The translations under genes were made by a program, and so were the position numbers. A model generated the notes under the pieces. It worked only from the letters and a program-made list of their open reading frames with translations. It was not told where the DNA came from and did not search any database. From a virus, in the IMG/VR virus record IMGVR_UViG_3300036832_000674, positions 1 through 22,670 of that record: DNA of 22,670 nucleotides; one strand, 5' to 3'. Positions 14,028-22,311 of this stretch are shown in pieces. Position 1 is the stretch's first letter. Each line of letters starts with the position of its first letter.

Positions 14028-14321
14028 TTATTTTCGTCCATTTTTGTGATTTCTTCTTTTCCTGGTTTCCTTCCAGAATTGTATGGGTTGATTACCTCTT
14101 GCTTTACTTCTAAATATCTCCCAATCTTCATTATTTTCGTCTGATTTTGAAATCAAATTATTGGCAGTATCTAATATTGATTGCCTAGCTGTTCTTGGTA
14201 TCCAATTACGGAAATAGCATCTATTGACAAGCTCAAGAGTATTTATTCTTTGTCCATTTTCAGGAATATTTTCTAGAATTTTTAATTCTAGTGGAGAATA
14301 TGGTATCTTTTGCCGCATCAT
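14028..14321 (-). CDS. Small winged-helix-like DNA-binding candidate
   Basis: 97 residues; AGGAG four bases before the first ATG and seven before a second ATG at 14318, so either may be used. Residues ~8-55 run as helix, turn, helix (SPLELKILENIPENG, then INTLELVNRCYF), then a helix TARQSILDTANNLI. An FRSKARGN..IQFW strand pair like the wing of a winged helix follows. The C-terminus is strongly basic (KRRNHKNGRK). This suggests DNA binding. It directly follows the terminator at 14338-14376 and has no visible promoter of its own, so it is probably made by read-through of the strong upstream unit. Confidence 0.5.
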   Translation of the reverse strand: MMRQKIPYSPLELKILENIPENGQRINTLELVNRCYFRNWIPRTARQSILDTANNLISKSDENNEDWEIFRSKARGNQPIQFWKETRKRRNHKNGRK

Positions 14322-14337
14322 CTATCTCCTTTTGACA

Positions 14338-14376
14338 AAAATTAACCCGTAGCTTTCAAAGCTACGGGTTAATTTT
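14338..14376. terminator. Strong intrinsic terminator
   Basis: A near-perfect palindrome centred on C14357: AAAATTAACCCGTAGC on one side and GCTACGGGTTAATTTT on the other. On the minus strand the GC-rich core is followed by TTAATTTTTG, a classic T-rich tail, 18 bases after the stop of the gene ending at 14395. The A-run on the other side would let it work in both directions. Confidence 0.85.
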
Positions 14377-14394
14377 CAGTTAGCGGCAGATTGA

Positions 14395-15222
14395 TTACTC
14401 AGCAGCTTGCGCAGTTTGAGCTTCCTCTGGCGCCTCGCCGTATTCGATCTTGACAGAAACCAAGCTCAAGCTCTTGTCGCCATTTTCTTTTTCTTTGGCG
14501 AGAATTGCCCAAGGCATCTGTACCTTGCTGAACTTGTAGTTAACATGATTGACTGCCGAAATCACATCGGTGACATCAAGAACACGATCTTCCTTGCCAG
14601 AAGCATTGAGTTTTGCCGCAACTTCTGAAGCCAGAATAGATCCTGGATTGTCGATGACTACCAATGCTGCTCGTGTGCGTCGGCCATTTGCATTGAGAGA
14701 TGCGGACGTGATAAGTTGCGCCGCTTTCTCAGAGCACTTGAGGTCTTCCACGAGTTTCTTGACGCGTTCAGCGTCGTCTTTGGGCGTCTTTGGTGCGCCA
14801 CTGCCAGCCTTGCGACCGCGAACTGGCGCAACATAAGTGCCAGAGTCAATCGCTGCTATAATAGCCTCAGCGTCAGCTCGCTTTTTGGCAAGCTTTTCAG
14901 CTTCGGTCATTTTTGGCGCCTTGGGCTTCTTCTCTGCCGGTACATCCGACAGTTTGGTATCTTCTGCCGATTTGAGAATTTCAACTGGAGAAGGCGGGCC
15001 TTCACGCTTGATAGGCTTGCCCATTTCACCGCCAGTGAATTCCCAGACGCGCGCCATTACTCTGGCACCGTCATCCAAAACGTCGAGTTCGCCCATCATA
15101 GCGTTCCCGATAGCCTTGGACAATTGCTTTGCGTCCGCTTTGCCTCCCTTTTCAGTATAGTGCTCGTGAGCTACGGTCTTATCGCCAACCGTATAGCGTA
15201 CCTGATATAGTTTACTTGGCAT
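14395..15222 (-). CDS. Lys/Ala-rich protein of unknown function, GC-richer than neighbours
   Basis: 275 residues from the ATG at 15220-15222, which has GAGGA eight bases upstream; the in-frame ATG at 15237 lacks one. The N-terminal ~80 residues alternate strands and helices (LYQVRYTVGDKT, ARVMARVWEFTGG). A Lys/Pro/Ala-rich segment (~90-150, e.g. AEKKPKAPKMTEAEKLAKK) follows, then a compact domain with a GRRTRAALVVIDNP strand. The end carries a beta segment (MPWAILAKEKENGDKSLSLV) and an acidic tail. The gene uses GC-ending codons far more than its neighbours and stands alone between a promoter and a strong terminator, as expected for an abundant protein. A nucleoid- or ssDNA-binding role is a guess from the charge pattern; I do not recognise the family. 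Confidence 0.65.
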   Translation of the reverse strand: MPSKLYQVRYTVGDKTVAHEHYTEKGGKADAKQLSKAIGNAMMGELDVLDDGARVMARVWEFTGGEMGKPIKREGPPSPVEILKSAEDTKLSDVPAEKKPKAPKMTEAEKLAKKRADAEAIIAAIDSGTYVAPVRGRKAGSGAPKTPKDDAERVKKLVEDLKCSEKAAQLITSASLNANGRRTRAALVVIDNPGSILASEVAAKLNASGKEDRVLDVTDVISAVNHVNYKFSKVQMPWAILAKEKENGDKSLSLVSVKIEYGEAPEEAQTAQAAE

Positions 15223-15244
15223 ATTCTGTTTCCTCATTGGTATT

Positions 15245-15260
15245 GCTGGTTTCTTCCAGC
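15245..15260 (-). promoter_or_regulatory. 5' leader hairpin
   Basis: GCTGG and CCAGC form a 5-bp stem with a six-base loop near the expected 5' end of the transcript for the gene starting at 15222, about nine bases before its GAGGA site. Short leader hairpins like this can stabilise abundant phage mRNAs; this is inference. Confidence 0.35.
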
Positions 15261-15270
15261 GTACTTTTTA

Positions 15271-15299
15271 CACATAGCATACTTCCGCACTAAACGCAA
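15271..15299 (-). promoter_or_regulatory. Promoter for the gene at 14395-15222
   Basis: Minus strand: TTGCGT (15294-15299), a 17-base spacer, and TATGTG (15271-15276) preceded by TGC (extended -10). Written as CTTGCG-N17-CTATGT it resembles alphaproteobacterial housekeeping promoters. The start would be near 15264, giving a ~40-base leader. Three-of-six matches in each box make it a moderate candidate; its place upstream of an isolated gene helps. Confidence 0.4.
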
Positions 15300-15344
15300 G
15301 CTGAAAATTAAAAAATTTCATTCACACGTTTGATATGTATAATT

Positions 15345-16994
15345 TCAATTAATTATCATCTGTCTAATGTCATCTAATACAAAAGTTGATATATCCTTTT
15401 TATTTTTGAGATTATCTGTAACTTTGACATCAATAGTTTTATCAGCACAAATATCAAATATTGTTAATGCTCCTTCCATTCCCATTCTATGTCCTCGATC
15501 TTCAGATTGAACACGATGTATATAATTGAAACTATTATTGTAATAAATCATAGTTAATCCACCTTTCTTTTGTAAATTCCAACCTTCACCTCTAGCTTGA
15601 TTCATAAATAAAAATCTACAGCGATCTTGTTGGAAATCTTTTATTGTATCAAACGTTGCTATTTGATTGTGGAATTTTTTGAATACATGTTTTAGAGATT
15701 TGATATCTTCAATAAAACGACACCATATAATTACTGGCCCATCAACTTGTTCTACAATATCGAGCGCAACTTCAGCGCGCTCATAAGTAAATACATTCAT
15801 TCCTTTTATGTTGCCTTCTTCATCTAAGCGAGGTAAGAAACCTGAACAAATCTGTTGGAGGCGCACCATTTGTGCAAGTGCGTTAGCTGGAGAAATTTCT
15901 TCTCCAGTAGATAATGTTGTCATAAAAGCATATTTGATATCTTCATAATGCTTCATAGCTTCTTTACCCAAGGAATAAAGTTTAGTGGCATAAATCTTAT
16001 CTGGCAAATCAAGGCATTCTTTCTTAGTGACACGAAACATATGCGGTGCAATAAGAGAATAAAATTCTTCAACGTTCTTTTCTTCAGGCTTCCCTGTCCA
16101 TGGATTGATATCCATGTAGCGCGCCTTGAATGCTGTGATATAATTTATGCCAATAATTCTGTAATCAAGGAACATAAATTGAGACCAAATATTGACTAAG
16201 CTTGTACCATAAGGAGTTCCAGTCAGTATTCTCTTATATTTGACAAGTTTGCCAAGATCAATTGCCATTTTTGATCTTTGCGCTCCATAGTTCATAATCT
16301 TGTGCGATTCATCTAAAACCATAAAAAGTTTATTCCTAAACAAAGCTATGAATTGATTGACTAAGAATGCTCCAGATTCAGTGTTGATACTATCTATGTT
16401 CATAGAAAGAATATTCAATTTACCTGGAACTTTTAATTCCTCAGACAAATAATATTTTCCAGCAGTCCAAAGTGTAGTATTTAATGGAACATTAGGATCA
16501 ATATGTTTTGGGATTTCTTCTCCTAACCATTGCTTATGTGGACCTTTAGGCGCAATGATAAGGACACCTTCAATTTCTCCTTCCATAAATAGGATACAAA
16601 AATTGGCAATAGTAAGCGCAGTCTTGCCTAAGCCCATTTCCATGAAATATGCAAATAAATCACGATGACATGAAAGATTAAGCGCGTCTGTTTGATGCTT
16701 TTTTAGCTCATATTTAGGGTGATAATTATGCTGAATTGGTATAATTTCTTTACCGTAATCTTCTAAAAGCTTTTTGATATTATCCATTTCTTGTAGATCA
16801 TGACCTATCTCTTCCCATTCTAGCGGAAAGCCACTATCAATTAATCTTCGCCTATTCCAAGGTGATCCATCAACTCTCACATATTTAGATTGTGACCAAA
16901 TCTTACGCCCGTTTAATATTGACAAGGTCTTTAAGAATTCAATCGGAAAGGGCCCATGAATAGTGAAGTGTCCGCTCTCAGCTACTATTTTCAT
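15345..16994 (-). CDS. SNF2/superfamily 2 DNA helicase
   Basis: 549 residues. An ATP-driven DNA translocase of superfamily 2, probably acting in phage replication, recombination or fork restart. Motifs in order: a KKHQ Q-motif-like start (~residue 98-101), Walker A EMGLGKT (119-125), motif Ia APKGPHKQW (~149-157), DESH Walker B (228-231), LTGTP motif III (257-261), and in the second RecA-like lobe IIWCRF, QARGEGWNLQ and the QSEDRGHRMG arginine-finger motif. The QARGEGWNL...Q.EDR.HR.G layout is typical of SNF2-like helicases. The first ~90 residues form an extra domain (FTIHGPFP...WSQSKYVRV), possibly DNA binding. The ribosome site (AAAGAAAA) is weak. It is the last gene of the replication block before the GC-rich gene. 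Confidence 0.88.
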   Translation of the reverse strand: MKIVAESGHFTIHGPFPIEFLKTLSILNGRKIWSQSKYVRVDGSPWNRRRLIDSGFPLEWEEIGHDLQEMDNIKKLLEDYGKEIIPIQHNYHPKYELKKHQTDALNLSCHRDLFAYFMEMGLGKTALTIANFCILFMEGEIEGVLIIAPKGPHKQWLGEEIPKHIDPNVPLNTTLWTAGKYYLSEELKVPGKLNILSMNIDSINTESGAFLVNQFIALFRNKLFMVLDESHKIMNYGAQRSKMAIDLGKLVKYKRILTGTPYGTSLVNIWSQFMFLDYRIIGINYITAFKARYMDINPWTGKPEEKNVEEFYSLIAPHMFRVTKKECLDLPDKIYATKLYSLGKEAMKHYEDIKYAFMTTLSTGEEISPANALAQMVRLQQICSGFLPRLDEEGNIKGMNVFTYERAEVALDIVEQVDGPVIIWCRFIEDIKSLKHVFKKFHNQIATFDTIKDFQQDRCRFLFMNQARGEGWNLQKKGGLTMIYYNNSFNYIHRVQSEDRGHRMGMEGALTIFDICADKTIDVKVTDNLKNKKDISTFVLDDIRQMIIN

Positions 16995-17006
16995 AAATTT
17001 TTCTTT

Positions 17007-17396
17007 CTAGTGTTTAGATGTTGATTCTTGATCTTCATCATTTATAGATAAAATTTCACCTCTAATTAATATATTTCCAGCATCTTTAATTCTTTGTTCT
17101 TGATGTCTAATTTCACGCTTAAGATAAGCTGGATTATGTCGTAATTTATTAAAATCTGCCATTATTCCTTTTGATGAAAAATATTCAATAATTCTATTAA
17201 CCACAACTATAGAAGGCTGAATATCGAGTCTTTCCCATGTATTAAATGCTTGATACGAAACTCTTATTTCTCTACAAAAAGTTCCTATATGTTCAATTTC
17301 AGCTTTCTGTACCAAATCCCATAAATATAGCCATTGTTTTCTATAAAGTTTGATTTTGGCTGTTTGATATGCGTATTCTAGTGTTACTGTTCTCAC
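17007..17396 (-). CDS. HTH-like protein between polymerase and helicase
   Basis: 129 residues from a GTG start; GAGGGAGAG four bases upstream, embedded in the end of the polymerase gene, fixes this start, and no in-frame ATG is near. Residues ~36-75 read as a helix-turn-helix of the Cro/CI-like kind (FCREIRVSYQAFNTWERL, then IVVVNRIIEYF). A basic stretch (KLRHNPAYLKREIRHQ) and a polar tail follow. It probably binds DNA; a regulator or a replication accessory factor are both possible. The 12 bases to the helicase and one-base gap to the polymerase stop show that it is expressed with both. Confidence 0.5.
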   Translation of the reverse strand: MRTVTLEYAYQTAKIKLYRKQWLYLWDLVQKAEIEHIGTFCREIRVSYQAFNTWERLDIQPSIVVVNRIIEYFSSKGIMADFNKLRHNPAYLKREIRHQEQRIKDAGNILIRGEILSINDEDQESTSKH

Positions 17397-17397
17397 A

Positions 17398-20328
17398 TTA
17401 CTCTCCCTCTATATCTCCAGCTATGTAGTGGAGTTTAGTTACGACGATTGGTTCAACAGGAGCGAATAGATCAATTTTGATCTTTTTCGCTTCTAAATCT
17501 GATATTTTGCCCAAATATCTGATATGAGTAATTTTTATCATTCTAAATGTATCTGGTATTGTTCCTTTGATTGCATAGAGCGCATCACCTTGTCCACCAA
17601 TTTCTTCGATTTTTTTTCCAACTGTCAGATAGTCATGTCGATCTATTTGACAAAGTATCTCGTCTGTATCATCATTAACAAAGAGGCGCAACACCCAAGA
17701 CTGTCCTTCAATTCTACGGCCGGCTCGTTTCGCTAATGACTGTAAGTCATTTAGATCTCTGGGCTGTATACGTTTAATTAAACAAAATATCATAAAATTA
17801 CCTGGCATTCCTGCTGATAATGTATAAATTGGAACTGGCTTACTAAAAATATTAATCTTAGTCAAATCTGGATGTAGTTTATTGATCGCATCACGAATTG
17901 GAGTTAAACTATCAATTTTTGTTTGAGCTAAAGCTAACTTATTCCTGATGGAAGGAGTTAGTGGCGCGCCACTAATGCGCGCATCCATTATCTTTTTGAC
18001 AGTAACAGGCCCGATCCCTTTGATATTGTTCAATGGGCCTACTAAAATTTTCTTTTCCTTCTCAATTTTAATCGACCATCTATCTGTTGAAGCATCTGCG
18101 TCTATTGGTTTATATTCTACACCTTCAACTGCTAACTCTCTAAGCTGATACAATTGGCGCAGCGGATCACTTTCTGAATCCAACGTTGCTGCTGCGAACT
18201 CAACTGGATAATATGCCTTTAGCCAACAGCAATAATAAGTAATGACTCCATATGAGGCTGCATGAGCTTTATTAAAAGCCCAAGCACCGAATTGAATCAT
18301 TTGCCCCCATAATCTATCTGTTATTTCTTCACCTAATGTATCTTTGGCTATAGCCTTAAATGGCTCGCCAATTTTGTTCATTTCTACAGAGCCCATAGAT
18401 TTGGACATAGCTTTACGAATGTGATGAACGTCACGTACACCCATTTTGCCTATGTCGCGCGCAATCATCATAATTTGTTCTTGATATATCATTTCTCCGT
18501 ATGTTTCCGATAGATATGGCTCTAACAAAGGATGTAGATATGAAACTCTTTCTGTTCCAGATCGTTTACGACACCATCTAACTGCGCCACCAGATGCAAC
18601 TGGACCTGGACGACTGAGTGAAGTAATTGCAATTAGATCGTCCAATCTATCAGTTTTAATCATATTAAACAATATCTGTAGACTTTTGCCCATAGCTTGA
18701 AATATACCTGAATACTGTCGCTTATTAAGAACTTCAAATGCATCTAAATCATCTAATGGGAGTTCTTCTAAAAAACCATTTCTAGGAGGAACTCCTATCA
18801 ACTCTAAGCAACGCTCAAAAATAGATAATTGTGCCAATCCAAGGCAATCTATTTTGAGAAGATTTAATTTCTCACAATCGTCTTTATCTGCCATAATTGT
18901 TCCAGTGCGATTATCAATCGCTACATAATCCACTATCTCATCATTCGTAATAATGGCTCCGGCAGCATGTGATCCTGCATTAGAAGCGTGATCTTCAGCT
19001 TCATACACAGTAGATATTTCTGGATATTCTGAAACAAGTTTTTTTCCCAAGTCTGTCGCTGAAAATGTTTCCTCAAATGTCTGTTGCGCTCTTGAATCTT
19101 TCGATGATCTTTCAATCAAAGTATCAGCGACAGCATCGCACATCCATTTCGGTATTCCCAAAGACATGCCTGCTTTATTCATAATAGACTTAGCTTTGAA
19201 CCTTAAAACTGTTCCAAGGTGCGCAACATGAGTTGATCCATATTTCTCTCCCAAGTAATCAAACACTAAGTGGCGCTTCTGATCTGAGAAATCAAGATCA
19301 ATGTCAGGTAAGTCTTTGCGTGTAACATCGATAAATCTTTCAAATAAAAGTCCGTATTTAATTGGATCTATAGTTGTAATGCCAGTTAGGTAACACATTA
19401 ATGATCCGGCAGATGATCCCCTGCCTGGACCAACAATCATTTTGCTTTTAGCATACTTTACGAGATCAGAAACAATATAGAAATAATCTGAGTAACCTTT
19501 CTCTTCAATCATTTTTAATTCTCTTTCAAATCGTTCTGCATAAATTGGATCGTTCATATTCACATTCAATTCTTCTGCGCCTTGCAGTGCAATGTCACGT
19601 AAAGAATATGAATCCTTCGGTTTGAATACTTCAGCTTTTAGTAACTTTGCATTGCATTGTTCAAATACTTTGTTACGATTATCAATTGCATCTTGCGCCT
19701 CTTCATCTGTTACTATATATGGAAGATTTTTGCGCCATTCTTCATCACCTAATAGCCATTGTGGATACGGATTTTCTTCTGCATTTTTGATTAATGTATG
19801 ATATGTTAATCTATCAAATTGATAAGTGAAGCGATTATCAATATGAGCAATAAACTGATAATTTCTTGATTTTGCTTCACGGAATAACCCAATGGAAGTA
19901 GCAGGATTAAGCGCAATATAAAAGTTAGCATGTGGACATATTCTTCCAAGTTGTACTTTACTATCAGTAATTGATATTACTTCATTTGAATTATGATTTA
20001 TTGTCTCTTCATATGTTAATAATGGATAATGTCCTGCTTTTCCAGTAGCAAGACCGATAAGCTCATTAATGGTGCGCAACTTATTGATTGCAAAAAAAGT
20101 GAAATATGACGTTGCTGGGCGCTTTTGCCCTAGTTGCGCGCTCACACCAAGTGTGACACCAAATATGGGCTTGACATTAGCCTTTTCACATAGTGAATCC
20201 CACTTGACAAATCCAAAAGTAGACATAATGTCATCTAAAGGAAATGAAGTAAAGCCTAGCTCCAAGGCACGCTTGTGTACGTCTTCAAGTTTGCCATATA
20301 CATGATTAAAGCTATATTCTGACTTCAT
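17398..20328 (-). CDS. dnaE: C-family DNA polymerase (DNA polymerase III alpha-like)
   Basis: 976 residues, shorter than bacterial DnaE (~1160). Replicative polymerase for the phage genome. The catalytic aspartates are intact: PDIDLDF with Asp342 and Asp344, and Asp494 in LLKIDCLGL, matching Asp401, Asp403 and Asp555 of the E. coli enzyme. Also present are GPGRGSSAGS (300-309) and the fingers motif AFNKAHAASYG. A helix-hairpin-helix (NNIKGIGPVTVKKI) comes after the fingers, and an OB-like region follows near the C-terminus. The N-terminal PHP domain begins abruptly at SEYSFNHVYG and lacks the canonical H-x-H metal ligands, so it is probably inactive for proofreading. The gene overlaps the separate DnaQ-like exonuclease by four bases (ATGA), which would supply proofreading. 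The C-terminal clamp/tau-binding tail seems reduced. Confidence 0.93.
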   Translation of the reverse strand: MKSEYSFNHVYGKLEDVHKRALELGFTSFPLDDIMSTFGFVKWDSLCEKANVKPIFGVTLGVSAQLGQKRPATSYFTFFAINKLRTINELIGLATGKAGHYPLLTYEETINHNSNEVISITDSKVQLGRICPHANFYIALNPATSIGLFREAKSRNYQFIAHIDNRFTYQFDRLTYHTLIKNAEENPYPQWLLGDEEWRKNLPYIVTDEEAQDAIDNRNKVFEQCNAKLLKAEVFKPKDSYSLRDIALQGAEELNVNMNDPIYAERFERELKMIEEKGYSDYFYIVSDLVKYAKSKMIVGPGRGSSAGSLMCYLTGITTIDPIKYGLLFERFIDVTRKDLPDIDLDFSDQKRHLVFDYLGEKYGSTHVAHLGTVLRFKAKSIMNKAGMSLGIPKWMCDAVADTLIERSSKDSRAQQTFEETFSATDLGKKLVSEYPEISTVYEAEDHASNAGSHAAGAIITNDEIVDYVAIDNRTGTIMADKDDCEKLNLLKIDCLGLAQLSIFERCLELIGVPPRNGFLEELPLDDLDAFEVLNKRQYSGIFQAMGKSLQILFNMIKTDRLDDLIAITSLSRPGPVASGGAVRWCRKRSGTERVSYLHPLLEPYLSETYGEMIYQEQIMMIARDIGKMGVRDVHHIRKAMSKSMGSVEMNKIGEPFKAIAKDTLGEEITDRLWGQMIQFGAWAFNKAHAASYGVITYYCCWLKAYYPVEFAAATLDSESDPLRQLYQLRELAVEGVEYKPIDADASTDRWSIKIEKEKKILVGPLNNIKGIGPVTVKKIMDARISGAPLTPSIRNKLALAQTKIDSLTPIRDAINKLHPDLTKINIFSKPVPIYTLSAGMPGNFMIFCLIKRIQPRDLNDLQSLAKRAGRRIEGQSWVLRLFVNDDTDEILCQIDRHDYLTVGKKIEEIGGQGDALYAIKGTIPDTFRMIKITHIRYLGKISDLEAKKIKIDLFAPVEPIVVTKLHYIAGDIEGE

Positions 20329-20858
20329 AGTATCCCACGCTTGTGCATTTCAATAGCACACTTAGCTGTTATTCTAGCATCCTCAAGTGCTTTGTGCGCC
20401 TCAGGGAAAGTTGTACCAAATAATTCAATATGAAGATTTGTTAGAGTTAAACGATAACCTCTCAAATAAATAGCATGTTGAACAAGATCAATACTCATGG
20501 GCCATTTGATTACTTTATCGTAACGTTGGCATTCAAGATTTACCATATTTATGTCAAATTGAATATTCTGTCCTATTAATATTGGAGCGTCTTCAATACG
20601 TTCTTTTATATCATCTAAATAATCTTCAATAGATGGCGCATTTGCCAATATAGAATTGGTAAAGCCTGTGATTTTTGTGATTTCAGCACTTACGGGTTTT
20701 TTAGGTTGAAATACTCTATAGTATTCATTAAATATATCTCCATCTGAAAGAGTCACATTGAGGCTAGCAAATGAGATTATCTCAGGCTGAATCGCTAGCC
20801 TCCTTGCTGGATTATCTATTAGACCAGTTGTTTCTGTGTCGATGACAAGAGCCAGCAT
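20325..20858 (-). CDS. DnaQ-like 3'-5' exonuclease (DEDDh)
   Basis: 177 residues. All five DEDDh residues are present: Asp7 and Glu9 in VIDTETTG, Asp102 in IQFDINMV, His155 and Asp160 in AHKALEDA. The family removes mispaired 3' ends; the coupling to the polymerase gene (ATGA overlap) argues that it is the proofreading subunit of the phage polymerase, equivalent to epsilon. It is single-domain, without the C-terminal extension that bacterial epsilon uses to bind alpha, so how the two associate is unclear. GTGAGAA precedes the ATG as a weak ribosome site. Confidence 0.9.
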   Translation of the reverse strand: MLALVIDTETTGLIDNPARRLAIQPEIISFASLNVTLSDGDIFNEYYRVFQPKKPVSAEITKITGFTNSILANAPSIEDYLDDIKERIEDAPILIGQNIQFDINMVNLECQRYDKVIKWPMSIDLVQHAIYLRGYRLTLTNLHIELFGTTFPEAHKALEDARITAKCAIEMHKRGIL

Positions 20859-20864
20859 TGTTTC

Positions 20865-21245
20865 TCACTTCTTTAAAAAGGCGCCATATATTGGTACTTG
20901 ATTTTTATCGTGTAACGATTCCTTTTTCTCACGAAAAGCTTCTATTTCTGTTTGTGGTTTTGGTGTCTCTATTTTTACCACACTATTGAGAACTCTTCTT
21001 TGCCATTCTAATTTATCTATTCCTTCTTTCTTAGCTCTTTTCAAAGCATGATCAGGTGGTTTTGCTCTACCAATATCATTATACATTTCTTTAATTATTT
21101 GAAGATCACTTGACATGTTTAATAGATGTGAATATAAACATTGCCTGTATTCTCTATCATCTTTATCATCTAGTCTAATTAGACCAGTTGCCGGATCTAT
21201 ATATGAATCATATGTATCACGAGTAATATCTGGTATAGTTTTCAT
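20865..21245 (-). CDS. Hypothetical protein in the nucleotide/replication operon
   Basis: 126 residues, starting inside the stop of the MazG-like gene (ATGA). It begins with a polar, Asp-rich segment (ITRDTYDSYIDPATGLIRL), followed by helices with many charged residues (YRQCLYSHLLNMSSDLQII, ALKRAKKEGIDKLEW). It ends in a basic tail with VPIYGAFLKK. No enzyme motif is evident and I know no family. By position it is made with the nucleotide-pool and polymerase genes, so a role in replication is plausible but unproven. Confidence 0.55.
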   Translation of the reverse strand: MKTIPDITRDTYDSYIDPATGLIRLDDKDDREYRQCLYSHLLNMSSDLQIIKEMYNDIGRAKPPDHALKRAKKEGIDKLEWQRRVLNSVVKIETPKPQTEIEAFREKKESLHDKNQVPIYGAFLKK

Positions 21246-21580
21246 CTGTTGTCTCCATCACCTGAGAGTGTCTTTCTTTTCATACGATCAGCAAGTTTAC
21301 CCAGATTTCTCATTGCTACATAATCAAGATTCACGCCCAATTCGTCCGCGCAACTAGTGAGATGCCACAAGATGTCTCCCAATTCTTTTAGGAGCGCCTC
21401 TTTTAATTCATCATTTATAATACCATTTTTATCGCTAATACACTTACCTAATTTGTCATTAAATTCTCCTATCTCTCCAGACATTTTGAGAGCATTATAA
21501 ATTAATCCAATTTTCATTTGAGTTTGACTTGGATAGAAGGCAAAGGCGCGCGCCTGTTGTTGATAGTCACGAAGGTCCAT
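21242..21580 (-). CDS. MazG-like nucleoside triphosphate pyrophosphohydrolase
   Basis: 112 residues from the ATG at 21578-21580, with AAGGAAGG six bases upstream; a GTG three bases earlier is an alternative. The all-alpha NTP pyrophosphohydrolase motif is present as E36-x-x-E39 (SGEIGEF) and E66-x-x-D69 (KELGDIL), the four metal ligands of the family. LWHLTSCADELG follows and the C-terminus is RKTLSGDGDNR, which resembles the usual ending of MazG-type proteins. It would hydrolyse (d)NTPs to monophosphates plus pyrophosphate. In phages this is thought to reshape nucleotide pools or lower ppGpp alarmone signalling. It sits among ThyX, HAD and polymerase genes. Confidence 0.85.
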   Translation of the reverse strand: MDLRDYQQQARAFAFYPSQTQMKIGLIYNALKMSGEIGEFNDKLGKCISDKNGIINDELKEALLKELGDILWHLTSCADELGVNLDYVAMRNLGKLADRMKRKTLSGDGDNR

Positions 21581-21885
21581 CACACACCTTCCTTGTCGAA
21601 AGCTGCCAACAAGAAAGCGTAGTTTGCGAGATCCAATAAATTATCTTCTTTTCCATTTCGTCGATAACGACAAATGATTTCGACTATATGAAAAATATAC
21701 TTGTAGCGTACCATATCATCATGAAAAATTGGCGAGCCATCTGGATAAAGAATTAGCATTATTTCAACAGAAGCATGTTTTTCAAGTACATTGTTGTCAT
21801 ACGACTTGCCTCTTTCTATTAGAATATCTATGGCTTTGTTTGCCATATCTATGGCAGCACGTGTTCTTGGAGTTCTTTCATTCAT
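21580..21885 (-). CDS. Small DUF6378-like protein
   Basis: 101 residues; ATG overlaps the stop of the HAD gene (ATGA). Pattern: an N-terminal helix (AIDMANKAIDILIERGKSYD), then a middle segment with DMVRYKYIFHIVEIICRY and a closing NLLDLANYAFLLAAF helix. This matches the layout of the small phage proteins labelled DUF6378 (R...YG...K..R......D...DlanYA). The function of that family is not established; its place next to MazG-like and ThyX genes suggests a nucleotide-related role. Family assignment is by memory of the pattern and moderate in strength. Confidence 0.6.
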   Translation of the reverse strand: MNERTPRTRAAIDMANKAIDILIERGKSYDNNVLEKHASVEIMLILYPDGSPIFHDDMVRYKYIFHIVEIICRYRRNGKEDNLLDLANYAFLLAAFDKEGV

Positions 21886-22310
21886 GGGATATTCCTCACT
21901 TGTAGTGTAGATATTCCCAATTCGTTAAATTTTAAAATAGTTTCTTCATTATCATCTATTATGAATCCTATTGTATCAAAAGAATTATTGAAATATGTTG
22001 TTAATAATTTTACTTTCATTTCCCAATTTTTTAGAAAAACATTGTCTGGGCGCATGATAAGATCATGCACTAATATATCATTTTTTATAAGCCAATCAAT
22101 TGTCAATCCTCTAAATTTTTCTGGACGACCAGTTATTGCAATTACTAAATCTCCATTTTTAGTAAGAGCATTAATTAATGTTTTCATTTTAGGAAATGGT
22201 TTATCATGTTTGCCTTCTGAATAATATTCATCCCAAGGCACAACACCTATTTTATTGTCGCGCCAGAACGCATTACTCAATGTATGATCTATGTCAACTA
22301 CTATGAACAT
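21882..22310 (-). CDS. HAD-superfamily phosphatase, T4 PseT-type
   Basis: 142 residues from the ATG at 22308-22310; an in-frame GTG four codons upstream overlaps the ThyX stop and is less likely. HAD motif I is DIDHTL (Asp6 nucleophile, Asp8), motif II is Thr60 in AITGRPEKFR, motif III probably Lys99, motif IV IIDDNEE (Asp119, Asp120). The R-P-E-K-F-R..T..WL and LIMRPDN patterns resemble the phosphatase half of T4 polynucleotide kinase, so a 3'-phosphatase for nucleic-acid ends or a 5'-nucleotidase is likely. There is no kinase domain, unlike T4 Pnk. It is translationally linked to ThyX and to the small gene after it. Confidence 0.8.
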   Translation of the reverse strand: MFIVVDIDHTLSNAFWRDNKIGVVPWDEYYSEGKHDKPFPKMKTLINALTKNGDLVIAITGRPEKFRGLTIDWLIKNDILVHDLIMRPDNVFLKNWEMKVKLLTTYFNNSFDTIGFIIDDNEETILKFNELGISTLQVRNIP

Positions 22311-22311
22311 T

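Noticed and set aside
14009-14131. Longer start for the gene at 13787-14008
   Set aside because: The extension overlaps the previous gene by about 100 bases and lacks a ribosome site, whereas the ATG at 14008 has GGAGG at ideal spacing.
14716-15210. Plus-strand reading frame of 164 codons
   Set aside because: It lies wholly antisense to the GC-richer gene at 14395-15222, where stop codons are rarer by chance. It has no ribosome site and no recognisable domain.
15300-15344. AT-rich stretch after the helicase gene's upstream neighbour as a terminator or promoter
   Set aside because: It contains an A/T run but no stable GC stem and no convincing -35/-10 pair of its own.
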